Part shown: positions 28,097 to 38,135 of the stretch, piece by piece
Layout: every line of letters starts with the position of its first letter
Numbering within the stretch: the stretch's first letter is position 1
Position numbers and translations under genes: made by a program
Source: Pseudoalteromonas sp. S2755
GTDB taxonomy: Bacteria > Pseudomonadota > Gammaproteobacteria > Enterobacterales > Alteromonadaceae
NCBI RefSeq assembly: GCF_005886535.1
Contig: NZ_PNDS01000030.1
Span: forward strand, 1-45,273
Direction of reading: 5' to 3'
DNA: 45,273 nt
The notes under the pieces: generated by a model
The model's input: the letters and a program-made list of their open reading frames with translations, nothing else
Told to the model about the DNA's origin: nothing
Databases searched by the model: none

Positions 28097-30472
28097 ATGG
28101 CAAATTCGTGTTTTCATTGTTTGGAGCCTATTCCTAAAGGGTTTATAGGCTCAGTTACCTTTGAGGGTAACGCACAACCGGTTTGCTGTATTGGCTGCCA
28201 GGCCGTTGCCGAAACCATTATTTCTCAAGGTATGAGTGACTACTATACTTACCGCACAGAAAGTGCAGGTAAAGTTGAAGAGCTTGTACCTGAACAACTC
28301 AAAATGCTACTCAGCTATGATAATGACGAGATCCAAGAGGACTTCGTCGAAATTAGCGGTGAACACAAAGAGGTACTTCTCAGTGTTGAAGGAATAAGCT
28401 GCGCCGCTTGTGCTTGGCTTATCGAAAAACAACTGCTGGCGCTCGGCGGTATCGTGCGCGTTGATGTTAACACCTCCACCCATCGCGCCATGATTGTATG
28501 GCAAGATAAGCACGTTAAGTTAAGCGATATCATTAAATCTTTGATGGAAATCGGCTATAAGGCTTACCCGTTTCAAGCCGATGAAGAAGCTGCACAAAAG
28601 CAAGCCGTGGCGAAAGCATATATCCGTCGTTTAGGCGTTGCTGGCCTCATGACTATGCAAGTGATGATGTTTGCATTTGCCATGTACTTTGGCATGTTTT
28701 CTGGCATGGAAGAGGACTTTGAACAGTACTTTCGTTGGATAAGCCTCGTGCTTGCCTCTCCTGTTATTCTATATTCGGCAATGCCATTTTTAACCAATGC
28801 AGTTAAAGGACTGAAAGCTAAACAACTGAATATGGATCTCCCTGTTTCACTTGCTATATTCGGAGCCTACGGCGCCAGCACTTACGCTACTTTTATGGAA
28901 GTCGGCGAAGTCTATTTTGAATCCATCTGTATGTTTACCTTCTTGCTGTTGTTAGGTAAATACCTTGAGTTCAGGGCCAGACTCAAAGCCAGTGAGTTTA
29001 CTGCAAACCTGCAAAAGCTGCTGCCATTGACCGCCAGAAAGGTTGATGAGAATAACAATGAACAACATATTGCTGCCAAAAAGCTAAAACTGAACGATCT
29101 GATACTAGTTAAGGCTGGAGAAACTATTCCTGCGGATGGCTTAGTGATCAAAGGCCATACCACCGTTGATGAGTCGATGATGACAGGCGAACATTTGCCA
29201 GTTAAGAAATATCAAGGCCATCAAGTGTATGCAGGAACCGTGAATCATGACGGTGTAATTACGTTAGAGATCAATAAAATTGGGCAAAATACCCTGCTCA
29301 ACCAGATTATTCGACTGCAGCATAACGCACTTACCAAACGCCCTAAGTTGGTGGAAATCACCGATAAAGTCGCCCAGTGGTTTGTTGCCTGTCTATTAAT
29401 TTTTGCCTCAATTACCGCCATCGGCTGGTACCCAATTTCACCAGATAAGGCTTTTTGGGTCACGATTTCAGTGCTAGTAGCAACCTGCCCTTGTGCGTTA
29501 AGCCTTGCGATACCAACCGCGCTTACCTGCGCCGTTGCGTCACTTACGAAAAAAGGAATTTTGATTAAAGAAGCCCATGTTTTAGAAACGGCAACCAAAT
29601 TAACGCGTGTTGCCTTTGACAAAACAGGCACCCTTACCGAAGGACGTTTCTCAATTAAACACATTGAGTTACTGCAAACGGAATACAACGAGCAACAAGT
29701 CTTGGATTTCGCAGCAGCGTTAGAGCGCTTTTCAGAGCACCCAATCGCTCGCGCATTTGCACATATCACCCCAACCGAAAACCTAGTCCAAGACGTCGAA
29801 GTTGTGGCCGGCTCAGGGATCCGCGGTCACTGGCAGGGAGTCACTATTGCCCTTGGGAAGAGCCATTGGTTTGATAACCACGCGTCATTTGCTCAAGCTA
29901 CCTTATTCATTAACAACAACGCAGTTGCAGATTTTTACTTCAATGACAAAGTAAAAAGCAATGCTGAAACAGTTGTTGAACAGCTACAACAAGCTGGCCT
30001 TACATGCCACATGCTAACTGGGGATAGCTCCAATGCAGGCAAAGAGTTATCGCAGCAGTTAGCATTAGATAGCTACCAAAGCGCTTGCACACCAGAGATT
30101 AAGCAACAAACCGTTGAGGCTTGGTCCAAACAAGGCGAGATTGTCGCTATGGTTGGTGATGGCATCAACGACAGCCCAGTATTCAATAGCGCTCACTTGT
30201 CAGTTGCGATGGATACCGGCGCTGATATCTCAAAGAATACCGCTGATGTGGTGTTGTTAAATAGCGATTTGAATGCCATTCTAGCCCTTCAGCAAGTAGC
30301 GAAACAAACGCGCAGAATAGTAAAGCAAAACTTAACCATATCACTTTTGTATAACGGCTCCATTTTGCCACTCGCTGCACTTGGCCTCATTCCACCTTGG
30401 ATAGCAGTTATTGGCATGTCAGCTAGCTCGATCATCGTGATCGGTAATTCATTAAGGTTATTAAAGCTATGA
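28097..30472 (+). CDS. ccoI: Copper-exporting P1B-type ATPase for oxidase assembly
   Basis: A 791-residue ATPase that moves copper to the periplasm for the CuB centre of cbb3 oxidase. An N-terminal zinc-finger-like section (CFHCLEPIP; CCIGCQAV, about 1-45) is typical of CcoI/FixI. A heavy-metal domain with GISCAACAW follows at about 100, then eight membrane helices with CPC in VATCPCALS. The phosphorylation site is DKTGTLTEG, with the HP motif SEHPIARA and hinge GDGINDSP. Start ATG 28097. It overlaps ccoS by four bases. Confidence 0.95.
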   Translation: MANSCFHCLEPIPKGFIGSVTFEGNAQPVCCIGCQAVAETIISQGMSDYYTYRTESAGKVEELVPEQLKMLLSYDNDEIQEDFVEISGEHKEVLLSVEGISCAACAWLIEKQLLALGGIVRVDVNTSTHRAMIVWQDKHVKLSDIIKSLMEIGYKAYPFQADEEAAQKQAVAKAYIRRLGVAGLMTMQVMMFAFAMYFGMFSGMEEDFEQYFRWISLVLASPVILYSAMPFLTNAVKGLKAKQLNMDLPVSLAIFGAYGASTYATFMEVGEVYFESICMFTFLLLLGKYLEFRARLKASEFTANLQKLLPLTARKVDENNNEQHIAAKKLKLNDLILVKAGETIPADGLVIKGHTTVDESMMTGEHLPVKKYQGHQVYAGTVNHDGVITLEINKIGQNTLLNQIIRLQHNALTKRPKLVEITDKVAQWFVACLLIFASITAIGWYPISPDKAFWVTISVLVATCPCALSLAIPTALTCAVASLTKKGILIKEAHVLETATKLTRVAFDKTGTLTEGRFSIKHIELLQTEYNEQQVLDFAAALERFSEHPIARAFAHITPTENLVQDVEVVAGSGIRGHWQGVTIALGKSHWFDNHASFAQATLFINNNAVADFYFNDKVKSNAETVVEQLQQAGLTCHMLTGDSSNAGKELSQQLALDSYQSACTPEIKQQTVEAWSKQGEIVAMVGDGINDSPVFNSAHLSVAMDTGADISKNTADVVLLNSDLNAILALQQVAKQTRRIVKQNLTISLLYNGSILPLAALGLIPPWIAVIGMSASSIIVIGNSLRLLKL

Positions 30473-30669
30473 GTATCATCTACGTATTAATACCTATCGC
30501 CATTTTATTCGTCATTATTGCTATTGGCATTTTCTTTTGGGCAGTAAAAAGCGAACAATTTTCAGATTTGAATAAACAGGGTCACAGCATCTTATTCGAT
30601 GATGATAAAGTGCAAGCGGTTGATAAGTCCGAGAAACCGAAGACTGACAAGAGTAACAACGACAACTAG
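30469..30669 (+). CDS. ccoS: cbb3 oxidase maturation protein CcoS
   Basis: A 66-residue protein with one membrane helix at about 3-25, then FWAVKSEQFSDLNKQGHSIL, which is the CcoS/FixS signature. CcoS is required to insert heme and copper into the oxidase. The start overlaps the ccoI stop (ATGA). A short acidic and Lys-rich tail follows. The next gene begins one base after its stop. Confidence 0.93.
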   Translation: MSIIYVLIPIAILFVIIAIGIFFWAVKSEQFSDLNKQGHSILFDDDKVQAVDKSEKPKTDKSNNDN

Positions 30670-30670
30670 C

Positions 30671-31342
30671 ATGAATGAAATAAGTTTGCTAAGCGCATTT
30701 GTAATGGGGCTTGCGGGAAGTGGTCACTGCTTAGTGATGTGCGGCGGTATTGCCAGCTCACTGCAACTGGCGAGCAAACAACTTTCTGCAGTGGCTGTTA
30801 CCCTATTGTACAATATCGGACGTATCTCTAGCTATGCGCTTGCCGGCAGTCTAGTTGCCCTGCTTGGAGCAAGTCTTGCAAAACAAAACACAGCTATCGC
30901 CAATACGCTACAATTGATGAGTGGGATTTTTATGGTGCTTGTCGCTATTTACGTAATGCGCTTAGCCAGCACTTTAAAATGGTTAGAGTCGTTTGCTAAA
31001 AGCTTGATTTGGCAACATATTGTTAAGCTCAATCGCCATTTGGTCCCTGTCAATACAAAAACCAAAGCTCTTTGCTACGGAGCCCTGTGGGGATGGCTAC
31101 CTTGTGGCCTGGTTTATTCAGCTTTAACGTGGACATTACAAGCCCAATCACCTTTCGAAGGGGCCCTCATTATGCTCGCTTTTGGGACGGGTACAATGCC
31201 TGCGCTTATCGCCATTGGGCAATCAGCGCAACTACTTCAAAAGTTTATAAATCATGTAGTTACTCGTATCATTATGGGTAATTTATTGATTTGGTATGGT
31301 GTTTATTTAATTATTATTGCAACTGATAAGTTAGTACATTAA
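30671..31342 (+). CDS. SafE/DsbD_2-like membrane protein of the cco operon
   Basis: A 223-residue protein with about six membrane helices. The N-terminal GLAGSGHCLVMCGGIASSLQ, with two cysteines, and WGWLPCGLVYSALTWTLQA form the two repeat signatures of the sulfite exporter TauE/SafE-like, DsbD_2-like family found in many cco operons. The cysteine-containing repeats suggest metal or redox transfer across the membrane, perhaps copper supply to the oxidase; the exact role is unknown. ATG 30671 is chosen, one base after the ccoS stop. An in-frame upstream extension inside ccoS is rejected. Confidence 0.85.
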   Translation: MNEISLLSAFVMGLAGSGHCLVMCGGIASSLQLASKQLSAVAVTLLYNIGRISSYALAGSLVALLGASLAKQNTAIANTLQLMSGIFMVLVAIYVMRLASTLKWLESFAKSLIWQHIVKLNRHLVPVNTKTKALCYGALWGWLPCGLVYSALTWTLQAQSPFEGALIMLAFGTGTMPALIAIGQSAQLLQKFINHVVTRIIMGNLLIWYGVYLIIIATDKLVH

Positions 31343-31460
31343 CCTATCCTTATCTAAGCAGACTCATCATTTAAGAAGAGTGATTAACATTTTGAGATTA
31401 GGAGCTCCAATTGATAATCAAGCTTCTTTTGCGTGTCATATGAGTTTGTGGTGACCTGTA

Positions 31461-31486
31461 GTATCAAAACCGTTATGCTTTGATAC
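31461..31486. promoter_or_regulatory. Inverted repeat upstream of fnr
   Basis: Perfect 8-base arms gtatcaaa and tttgatac are separated by 10 bases, 41 bases before the fnr start codon. The arms contain TTGAT, the FNR/CRP-type half-site, but in the outward orientation (ATCAA...TTGAT), which does not match the normal TTGAT-N4-ATCAA box. It may be an operator of another kind or an RNA hairpin in the leader. Confidence 0.5.
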
Positions 31487-31526
31487 TGGGTTGCCTTCAC
31501 GTGCGTCATAGACTTATGGAAATTTT

Positions 31527-32261
31527 ATGGACTTAAGTAATCAAAACCGCTCAAAGAGCCAATGCACAATTAGCTGCAACAACTGTAGCATTAGTCAGCT
31601 TTGTCTCCCATTTTCACTCAATGGCAGCGAAATGGACAAGCTAGATGAGATCATTGAACGTAAAAAGCCGCTTCATAAAGGGGATTTTCTTTTCGAGTCA
31701 GGTACGCCATTAAATGCCATCTTTGCCGTTCGATCTGGCTCATTTAAGAGCTACACACTGTCTGAACAAGGCGACGAGCAGATCACCGGATTTCACCTTG
31801 CGGGCGATCTTGTGGGTTTTGATGCCATTAATAAAATGCAGCACCAGAGCTTCGCACAAGCTTTAGAAACCTCCATGGTGTGCGAAATCCCTTTTGACAC
31901 CCTCGATGAATTAGCCGGTAAGCTGCCAAAGCTACGGCAACAGATCATGCGATTGATGAGCAGTGAAATCAATTACGACCAAGAAATGTTGTTATTATTG
32001 AATAAAAAGACTGCTGAAGAACGCTTAGCAACTTTTATCTATAACCTTTCAAACCGCTTTGGCGAGCGTGGTTTTTCTCGTAAAGAGTTCCGCTTTACAA
32101 TGACGCGCGGTGAAATTGGTAACTACTTGGGTCTTACCGTGGAAACCATTAGTCGTTTACTCAGCCGTTTCCAAAAAGCCGGAACAATCAAGGTCGAAGG
32201 CAAGTTTATTACCATTATTGATGCTGCAGCCTTAGCTGAAACTGCCGCGATTGCATCTTGA
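31527..32261 (+). CDS. fnr: FNR oxygen-sensing transcription regulator
   Basis: A 244-residue CRP/FNR protein that carries an oxygen-labile [4Fe-4S] cluster and controls the switch to low-oxygen respiration. Ligands are Cys17, Cys20 and Cys26 ([11 protein letters not shown]) and Cys119 (SMVCEIPF). The cAMP-like fold contains [20 protein letters not shown], as in E. coli FNR. The recognition helix has [15 protein letters not shown], giving the TTGAT specificity. It is also called etrA in Shewanella. Placement next to ccoNOQP-HIS, a standard FNR target, is typical of the order. Confidence 0.97.
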   Translation: MDLSNQNRSKSQCTISCNNCSISQLCLPFSLNGSEMDKLDEIIERKKPLHKGDFLFESGTPLNAIFAVRSGSFKSYTLSEQGDEQITGFHLAGDLVGFDAINKMQHQSFAQALETSMVCEIPFDTLDELAGKLPKLRQQIMRLMSSEINYDQEMLLLLNKKTAEERLATFIYNLSNRFGERGFSRKEFRFTMTRGEIGNYLGLTVETISRLLSRFQKAGTIKVEGKFITIIDAAALAETAAIAS

Positions 32262-32324
32262 TTTAGAACAAACTATTTATCGTTAAGACTTTATCCTTAG
32301 ATAGGATCGGTTACACTCAATAAG

Positions 32325-32354
32325 GTCAGAGGTGAAAAGCTTCTGATCTTATTT
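32325..32354. terminator. Possible hairpin terminator between fnr and uspE
   Basis: The arms aaggtcaga and tctgatctt are complementary except for one G-U pair and are followed by attt. They lie about 60 bases after the fnr stop and about 25 bases before uspE, so they could instead be part of the uspE leader. Confidence 0.4.
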
Positions 32355-32378
32355 GTATACCGTTTTAAGGAGATAGTC

Positions 32379-33302
32379 GTGGATAAAATCAAAAGTATAC
32401 TCACCGTAATTGATCCAACTAAAGAGCGTCAAAATAGCTTAGAGCGCTCTATCAATCTTGCCAAGCGTACCGGTGCAGCCATTACTGCATTTATGTCAAT
32501 TTATGACTTCTCCTATGAAATGACCACGATGTTGTCTAAAGACGAGCGTGAAGCAATGCGTGAAGCGGTGATCAAAGACAGAGAAGCATGGCTTGCTGAA
32601 ATGGTTAAGGGCTTTTCCGATGTGAGTATCCAAACTAAAGTGTTGTGGCACAATCGCCCCTACGAAGCGATCATTAAAACCGTGCTTGCACATGATTATG
32701 ATTTGGTCATTAAATCCACCCATCAGCACGATACGCTAAAGTCAGTTATCTTCACTCCAACCGACTGGCATTTAATTCGCAAATGCCCTGCTCCTCTACT
32801 GCTGGTTAAGGATCACGCTTGGCCAGATCAAGGCAACATTATTGCAGCTGTAAACTCTGTCAGCGATAATGAGCAACACCGACAACTCAATAAACGTATC
32901 ATTACAGATGCTCAATTTTTATGTGAGCTGGCCAATGCAAAATTGAGCCTTGTAAACACCTATCCAGCAACGCCTGTTAATATTGCCATTGAAATTCCTG
33001 AGTTTAACCCATCGCAGTACAATGAAGCCGTGAAAAAGCACCATGAAGACGAAACGTTTGCACTCGCAGAAACTTATTCAATAGATAGAAACGACTGTAT
33101 CATCAAAGAAGGTTTACCAGAGGACGTTATTCCCTACGTTGCCAAAGGCAAAGATGCTGAACTGGTGGTAATTGGCACTGTTGGTCGCACTGGACTGAGT
33201 GCAGCGCTTGTTGGCAATACTGCTGAACATGTTATTGATAGCTTAGACTGTGATGTCTTAGCACTAAAGCCAGATGGCTATAAATCCCCATTAGAAGACT
33301 GA
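32379..33302 (+). CDS. uspE: Tandem universal stress protein UspE
   Basis: A 307-residue cytoplasmic protein with two Usp domains, about 4-145 and 150-300. The second ends with the ATP-type motif GTVGRTGLSAALVGNTAEHV, while the first lacks a clean version. This matches E. coli UspE (316), which in E. coli also follows fnr and is linked to stress survival and motility. The start is GTG, with AAGGAG six bases upstream. The gene order fnr-uspE is conserved. Confidence 0.94.
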   Translation: MDKIKSILTVIDPTKERQNSLERSINLAKRTGAAITAFMSIYDFSYEMTTMLSKDEREAMREAVIKDREAWLAEMVKGFSDVSIQTKVLWHNRPYEAIIKTVLAHDYDLVIKSTHQHDTLKSVIFTPTDWHLIRKCPAPLLLVKDHAWPDQGNIIAAVNSVSDNEQHRQLNKRIITDAQFLCELANAKLSLVNTYPATPVNIAIEIPEFNPSQYNEAVKKHHEDETFALAETYSIDRNDCIIKEGLPEDVIPYVAKGKDAELVVIGTVGRTGLSAALVGNTAEHVIDSLDCDVLALKPDGYKSPLED

Positions 33303-33323
33303 GCCAGCGCGCAAGTTAATTTA

Positions 33324-33352
33324 ATGTGCGGCTATAATACATAGTCGCACAT
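33324..33352. terminator. Hairpin between convergent uspE and PepSY genes
   Basis: The arms atgtgcggcta and tagtcgcacat form an 11-bp stem with one G-U pair and a 7-base loop, placed between two converging stop codons. No long T tract is present, so it is only a probable shared terminator. Confidence 0.55.
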
Positions 33353-33357
33353 CCCCT

Positions 33358-34554
33358 TTATGTATATCTGGCGAGCCAGAAGTAAAAGTAAAATGCTGAT
33401 AAACAAAATATCGGCAACGTTGCCAACTGTGCGCTCGTTATACTTTTAGACTTAGTGCGCTTGTATGTCATCATCACGCCGGTAAACGACAGCCCGGTTA
33501 ATGCAAGGCCAAACACAAACCATATAAGCTTAGAAGTGATCCCCGCAAAATAACCAAAGTGTAATGGATCCGCATACTCGTTAAGATAATTTCCCCACGC
33601 CATGTTTTTGGGGTGCTGTATTGCTACAACCTCTAGCGTTGTTGGGTCCATATACACCTTGTGCGCTCTATCCCGAAGTAAAGGGTTTGCACTCATTCCT
33701 TGAAAACGCAGCACCACATTATCTGCTCTTGGCAATTGCACTGTTGTTATCGTCCAATTGGGAATGGCAAGCTGCGCCTTCTCAAAAGCGCTTTCAAACC
33801 TCTTTGCAGAGAGCATGTTAATGTTTTCTACCACTGTAATATGCTCAACTTTTGGAGCCGGAGGCTCCAAACTCACACCCGCTACCCGTGCAGAAAACTC
33901 ATATAGATACCAAATACCCGTGATTATTATAAGCGCAGTAAACCACAGTCCCCATAAGCCAAAAACCTTATGCAGGTCACTCAAAAATACTCTTGTATCT
34001 TGTACCACTCTCAAACGCCAAAGCGCAACTTTCCAATTTCGTGTGGTTTTCAGTCCAGTGTAGACAGAGATCAGTAAAATGAATGCAAAAGCGGTAACAA
34101 TTGGTAGTCCGGGCATTGCCGGCATAAATAGGTAGCGATGCAAGTCTCTAAAAAAGCGCTGTATTGTGAGTAATGGAATATCACCTGTTACTTCATGGGT
34201 CCATTGGTCGACGTGAACATACCTATCACTTTTAGCCTCGAAAGCTACCCTTGCACGATAGGTAAAGTAGTCACTTCCCATTGTGCCTAACGTAATAATA
34301 CGGCCTTCAGGATAGCGCTCAGCTATCGACGCATACATGTTTCTCCACGATGCCGCCGTTTGCTCTTTTATCTCTTCGGGCTTTTGACTCGCACGCATTT
34401 CGTCAAAAACAAGCCAATCTAATTCATTTGAAACGGTTGCAATTGTGCCCGTTGCGAGGATCACAAACATGACCGCCGCTAATTGAAAGCCTACCCAGGC
34501 ATGTAAATCATATAGCTTGCGTAGCCGCTTTCTTTGTCTAGCTTTGTCTGCCAT
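33358..34554 (-). CDS. PepSY-domain iron-regulated membrane protein
   Basis: A 398-residue PepSY-TM protein with four to five membrane segments. One is near residues 17-40 (LHAWVGFQLAAVMFVILATG), two in the middle (about 150-170 and 200-220), and one or two near the C terminus (about 340-395). Conserved histidines (LHAWVG, RDLHRYLF, DLHKVFGLWG, PLHFGYFAG) suggest heme-linked or ferric-siderophore reductase activity. Such proteins often follow TonB siderophore receptors. It lies 74 bases after the receptor gene, probably in one Fur-controlled unit. The activity is not proven for the family. Confidence 0.88.
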   Translation of the reverse strand: MADKARQRKRLRKLYDLHAWVGFQLAAVMFVILATGTIATVSNELDWLVFDEMRASQKPEEIKEQTAASWRNMYASIAERYPEGRIITLGTMGSDYFTYRARVAFEAKSDRYVHVDQWTHEVTGDIPLLTIQRFFRDLHRYLFMPAMPGLPIVTAFAFILLISVYTGLKTTRNWKVALWRLRVVQDTRVFLSDLHKVFGLWGLWFTALIIITGIWYLYEFSARVAGVSLEPPAPKVEHITVVENINMLSAKRFESAFEKAQLAIPNWTITTVQLPRADNVVLRFQGMSANPLLRDRAHKVYMDPTTLEVVAIQHPKNMAWGNYLNEYADPLHFGYFAGITSKLIWFVFGLALTGLSFTGVMMTYKRTKSKSITSAQLATLPIFCLSAFYFYFWLARYT

Positions 34555-34628
34555 CTTGATCCTCTTAAAGGTCGACTTTCATTCCCATAAGCTCGGATAA
34601 CTTACCGAGCCTCAGGTCAACTTAAGCA

Positions 34629-36782
34629 TTACCAGTTGTAGGTAAACTCCAAGAAAGCATTTCGTGGCTCACCAGGAAAGTGTCCTGTGCGCTCTAAAAA
34701 GCCCGACTCTGCATATTCTTTATCGAGTACGTTTTCAACTCTGAATAGCACACTGTAGTTATCTAGTTCCCAAATAATGGAGGTGTCAGCGACGAAATAG
34801 GAATTTAGTGTTTGGCCAGATAAACTAAGCTGCTCATCCACATAGTTACCGCCAACAGCGAAAGCCAGATTCCACTCAGGGATCTGATATCGAGTCCACA
34901 CCCCAAACTGATTTTCAGGGGCGTTGGCAAATTTATCGCCAACACTATTGCGGATCCCACCTGCGCCATTGTCAGCGGTGATAGTCGCATCATTATAGGC
35001 ATAGGCCAGACTTACTACCCAGTCAGGGGTCACGTCGGTGATTAGCTCGATTTCTAGGCCTTTACTCGTGATTTCTCCGATTGGCGCTAAATTATCAACC
35101 CCATCTTTCTCAGGATCTGTACCTGTATTTTGTAGCAAGTTTTGCCTTGTTATCTGATAACCAGCGACTTTTAGCAATGTACTTCCGTCAAATAACTCAG
35201 CGTTAAGCCCAACTTCAATGATATCACCCGTCGTTGGCTCAAATGGGCCACCCGCTTTTTCATCCTGACTGGACACGCCTTGAGGTTCATAAGAATCAGC
35301 CCACTGTGAATACAATGAGATATCATCAGATAGCTTGTAGATACCACCAATTCTGAAGCTGACATTGGTATCATCAAACTTACTGCCATTGGCATTGTCT
35401 TCAAACTGGTCATAACGAACGCCTGCTACAAACGTTACTTTCTCCCAGGCGAGCTCGTTGAGTGCATACATGCCATTACGCTTTTGTTTTGTTGTACTTT
35501 CTGGCGCAAACTTCACATCGTATTGATTTGCCTGCGTTTTTCCATAATTAGGATTGTAGAGAGACAAAGGCAAAATATCCGAGTCTAACGAGGTACCATT
35601 TAGGTAACGTATGACAAAGTCATTAGAGGCTGACGCTCGACCCAACAACGCATCTTCTTGCCCTGAATATATATCTAGTCCAAATGCGGTACGCTGCTCA
35701 GCGCCAAACACCTGTGTTTCATAAACGAAGTTAGCAGCAAAAGATAGCTGAGACTGGGCTCTTAGTTGATCTCGGAACTCACGTGCGACCAAATCGATTT
35801 GACCATCTTTATTGCTATCGATGAGTGCTCTTGGTTCATGATAATTTTGTTCTTGTTCATTATCGATATAGCGGAGCGCAACGTTGTAGCTTAGTGATGG
35901 ACTTAAATCCCCAACAACACTCGCTTGCAATACATCTGAGGTTAGATTTAAAAAGTCTGTAGGCTCATTATGATTCCACGATGGTGTGGTTAGAAATTCA
36001 CCGTCATCGCCAGCGGGGACACCGCGTAAGCGATTCGCGTCCAAGTCCTGTTTGTAGTGCGTGTATTGCAAAATCAAACGAGCATCATCAAAATCATAAG
36101 CGTAATCTGCATCCACAATTGCCACTTCGCTGGCACTATTATCGCGGTAAGTATCTTGTTGTTCATAAAACGCCCCCAAGCGAATGCTTTGCGCTTGTGC
36201 TACTTCACCAGTCACCTCACCAGAAGCACCATAGCGGCTATCTGTGCCCGCGATAATACGAGTATTGGCACTAAACTCAGATTGCGGCTTTTTAGTTATA
36301 TAGTTAAATAATCCACCAGGTGCTCCGGGTCCATACAGCATACCGGCGGGACCTTTTAAAAAGTCGACACGCTCGACATTAAATAGCTGTGGGACATTAA
36401 ACCCCACATATGGGTCGCCTCTTAGACCATCAAAATAGATTTCTTCTTGGCGAAAGCCACGTGCAGTCACCCCCGCGTAACTAAATTGGCTGACCCCCGC
36501 GATATTACGATAGAGATCTTTGGCATCTCTTGCTGCTAAGTCACGGATCAGATTTGCATTGAGAGAGGTCACCATTTGGGTCGAGTTAAGTGGGTCAACC
36601 GCAAGCTTTCCCGTTGAAGATTCACCATTACGATATAAATTTAATGTACGACTAACGACGGTTATTTTTTCGATATCTTGGTCTTTAAGCTTATCTTCTG
36701 ACACTAGCTGCTGAGCTGACGCATGCAAAGACGGATACATAATCGCCAAAGCGATAAGGGATAGTTTTGATATTGTTTTCAT
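34629..36782 (-). CDS. TonB-dependent siderophore receptor
   Basis: A 717-residue outer-membrane receptor. A signal peptide covers about 1-23 (cleavage near HASAQQ). A plug domain follows (about 40-170, with VTARGFRQEEIYFDGLRGDP and RVDFLKGPAGMLYGPGAPGG), then a 22-strand barrel ending in the aromatic FLEFTYNW. The plug resembles receptors for hydroxamate siderophores such as ferrichrome and ferrioxamine (FhuA, FoxA, FpvA class). The ligand cannot be fixed from sequence. A Fur-box-like site lies 35 bases upstream of the start. A PepSY protein gene follows. Confidence 0.93.
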   Translation of the reverse strand: MKTISKLSLIALAIMYPSLHASAQQLVSEDKLKDQDIEKITVVSRTLNLYRNGESSTGKLAVDPLNSTQMVTSLNANLIRDLAARDAKDLYRNIAGVSQFSYAGVTARGFRQEEIYFDGLRGDPYVGFNVPQLFNVERVDFLKGPAGMLYGPGAPGGLFNYITKKPQSEFSANTRIIAGTDSRYGASGEVTGEVAQAQSIRLGAFYEQQDTYRDNSASEVAIVDADYAYDFDDARLILQYTHYKQDLDANRLRGVPAGDDGEFLTTPSWNHNEPTDFLNLTSDVLQASVVGDLSPSLSYNVALRYIDNEQEQNYHEPRALIDSNKDGQIDLVAREFRDQLRAQSQLSFAANFVYETQVFGAEQRTAFGLDIYSGQEDALLGRASASNDFVIRYLNGTSLDSDILPLSLYNPNYGKTQANQYDVKFAPESTTKQKRNGMYALNELAWEKVTFVAGVRYDQFEDNANGSKFDDTNVSFRIGGIYKLSDDISLYSQWADSYEPQGVSSQDEKAGGPFEPTTGDIIEVGLNAELFDGSTLLKVAGYQITRQNLLQNTGTDPEKDGVDNLAPIGEITSKGLEIELITDVTPDWVVSLAYAYNDATITADNGAGGIRNSVGDKFANAPENQFGVWTRYQIPEWNLAFAVGGNYVDEQLSLSGQTLNSYFVADTSIIWELDNYSVLFRVENVLDKEYAESGFLERTGHFPGEPRNAFLEFTYNW

Positions 36783-36816
36783 TTAGAGCCACAACTTGGT
36801 TATTATTAAAGCGCAA

Positions 36817-36835
36817 GCAAATGATAACAATTATT
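36817..36835. promoter_or_regulatory. Candidate Fur box upstream of the siderophore receptor
   Basis: The 19-base segment gcaaatgataacaattatt agrees with the Fur consensus (GATAATGATAATCATTATC) at 14 of 19 positions by hand count. It lies 35 bases before the receptor start codon, where Fur-iron would block transcription in iron-rich cells. Confidence 0.72.
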
Positions 36836-37078
36836 AATTACACTTAAAATAACTTAGATGCATTTAATTGCGTTTTTTGCAAAATTAAGAGCAAGATATC
36901 TCATACTGAGATCGTTTCTCCGGCCGTATCTATAAATTAGGTGCGTAGAGTTAACAGGTAATTTAAAGTGAAAAGTTTTTAATCTGTTGGAGAGCAAAAG
37001 TAGTTAAGTTGTAGAGTACCAATTATTGACTTTTAGACTAGGCCTATCAGACCTAGCCCGGGAAATCATTGTTGAAAA

Positions 37079-37993
37079 TTAAATATTGGTTACATCAATA
37101 AACAATGATTCATCAATGTTTGTCGAGGAAACCACTGCTTCATTAAAGTCATAAGCCTCACGCTCACCGTCTCTATCTAGAGGCAAACTTTCGAAGTCAA
37201 AGAGTTCCGTGTCAGCCAGTTGGCTTGGGCTAACATTCTGAATTGATTTGAAAATATTCTCTACTCGACCCGGTGTTTTCTTATCCCACTCCACCAACAT
37301 AGATTTAATGTTTTGACGTTGCAGGTTTTCTTGTGAACCACATAGGTTGCACGGAATAATAGGAAAATCCTTATGTTCAGCGTATTGAATAAGATCTTTT
37401 TCACGCGCATAAGTGAGCGGGCGGATCACCACATTACGACCGTCATCAGAGCGTAGCTTTGGCGGCATCGCTTTCATTCTTGCGCCGTAGAACATGTTTA
37501 AAAACAGCGTTTCAACAATATCATCTAAGTGGTGACCTAGTGCGATTTTCGTCGCACCAATTTTTTCCGCAAATGAGTACAAAGTACCACGACGTAATCG
37601 TGAACAAAGGCCACAAGTCGTTTTACCCTCTGGTACCTTTTCTTTTACGACTGAGTAGGTATCTTTATCGATGATGTAATAAGGAATATCTAACGTTTCG
37701 AAGTACTCTGGCAAAATATGTTCTGGGAATCCAGGTTGCTTTTGATCCAGATTGACCGCCACCACATCAAAGTGAATTGGTGCCGCCTTTTTTAGGCTAA
37801 GTAAAATATCTAGCATGGCGAATGAATCCTTACCACCGCTGATACAAGCCATCACCACATCGCCTTCTTCGATCATATTATAATCTTTGATGGCGTTGCC
37901 GACATTACGGCGCAGACGCTTTTGCAGCTTATTAAACTCTAAAACTTCTTTGCGATTATCTTGCTCTGTCATGGTGTTAGGTGCCGTATTCAT
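37079..37993 (-). CDS. ttcA: tRNA 2-thiocytidine(32) synthetase
   Basis: A 304-residue PP-loop ATPase that thiolates cytidine 32 of certain tRNAs. The P-loop SGGKDS is at 52-57. Cysteine pairs CGLC at 127-130 and CNLC at 215-218 bind the [4Fe-4S] cluster and carry sulfur, with [12 protein letters not shown] between. Length is close to E. coli TtcA (311). It stands alone on the minus strand, 85 bases past a strong terminator of the neighbouring unit's opposite end. It is often FNR-linked in gene neighbourhood (E. coli ttcA lies near fnr-uspE), and here it is 4 kb from uspE. Confidence 0.96.
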   Translation of the reverse strand: MNTAPNTMTEQDNRKEVLEFNKLQKRLRRNVGNAIKDYNMIEEGDVVMACISGGKDSFAMLDILLSLKKAAPIHFDVVAVNLDQKQPGFPEHILPEYFETLDIPYYIIDKDTYSVVKEKVPEGKTTCGLCSRLRRGTLYSFAEKIGATKIALGHHLDDIVETLFLNMFYGARMKAMPPKLRSDDGRNVVIRPLTYAREKDLIQYAEHKDFPIIPCNLCGSQENLQRQNIKSMLVEWDKKTPGRVENIFKSIQNVSPSQLADTELFDFESLPLDRDGEREAYDFNEAVVSSTNIDESLFIDVTNI

Positions 37994-38091
37994 ACTTACT
38001 CAACTGTGTACTGTGGGCGTTATCGCGCTAGTACATTACTACATCAATTATGGGGCGCCGATTATACGTGAAATTGAGATGAGGTAAAATA

Positions 38092-38119
38092 CAAAAATGG
38101 CGCCGTCCTGAGCGCCATT
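38092..38119 (-). terminator. Intrinsic terminator of the hydrolase-natA-natB operon
   Basis: The arms aatggcgc and gcgccatt form an 8-bp stem; on the minus strand a T run (complement of aaaaa) follows. It lies about 17 bases past the permease stop. Confidence 0.88.
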
Positions 38120-38135
38120 GTTGGGAGCTAATAAA

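Noticed and set aside
36783..37078. Intergenic region between the siderophore receptor and ttcA as a possible small RNA locus
   Set aside because: Apart from the Fur box and a weak ctagg/cctag hairpin near 37032-37050 I see no promoter-terminator pair.
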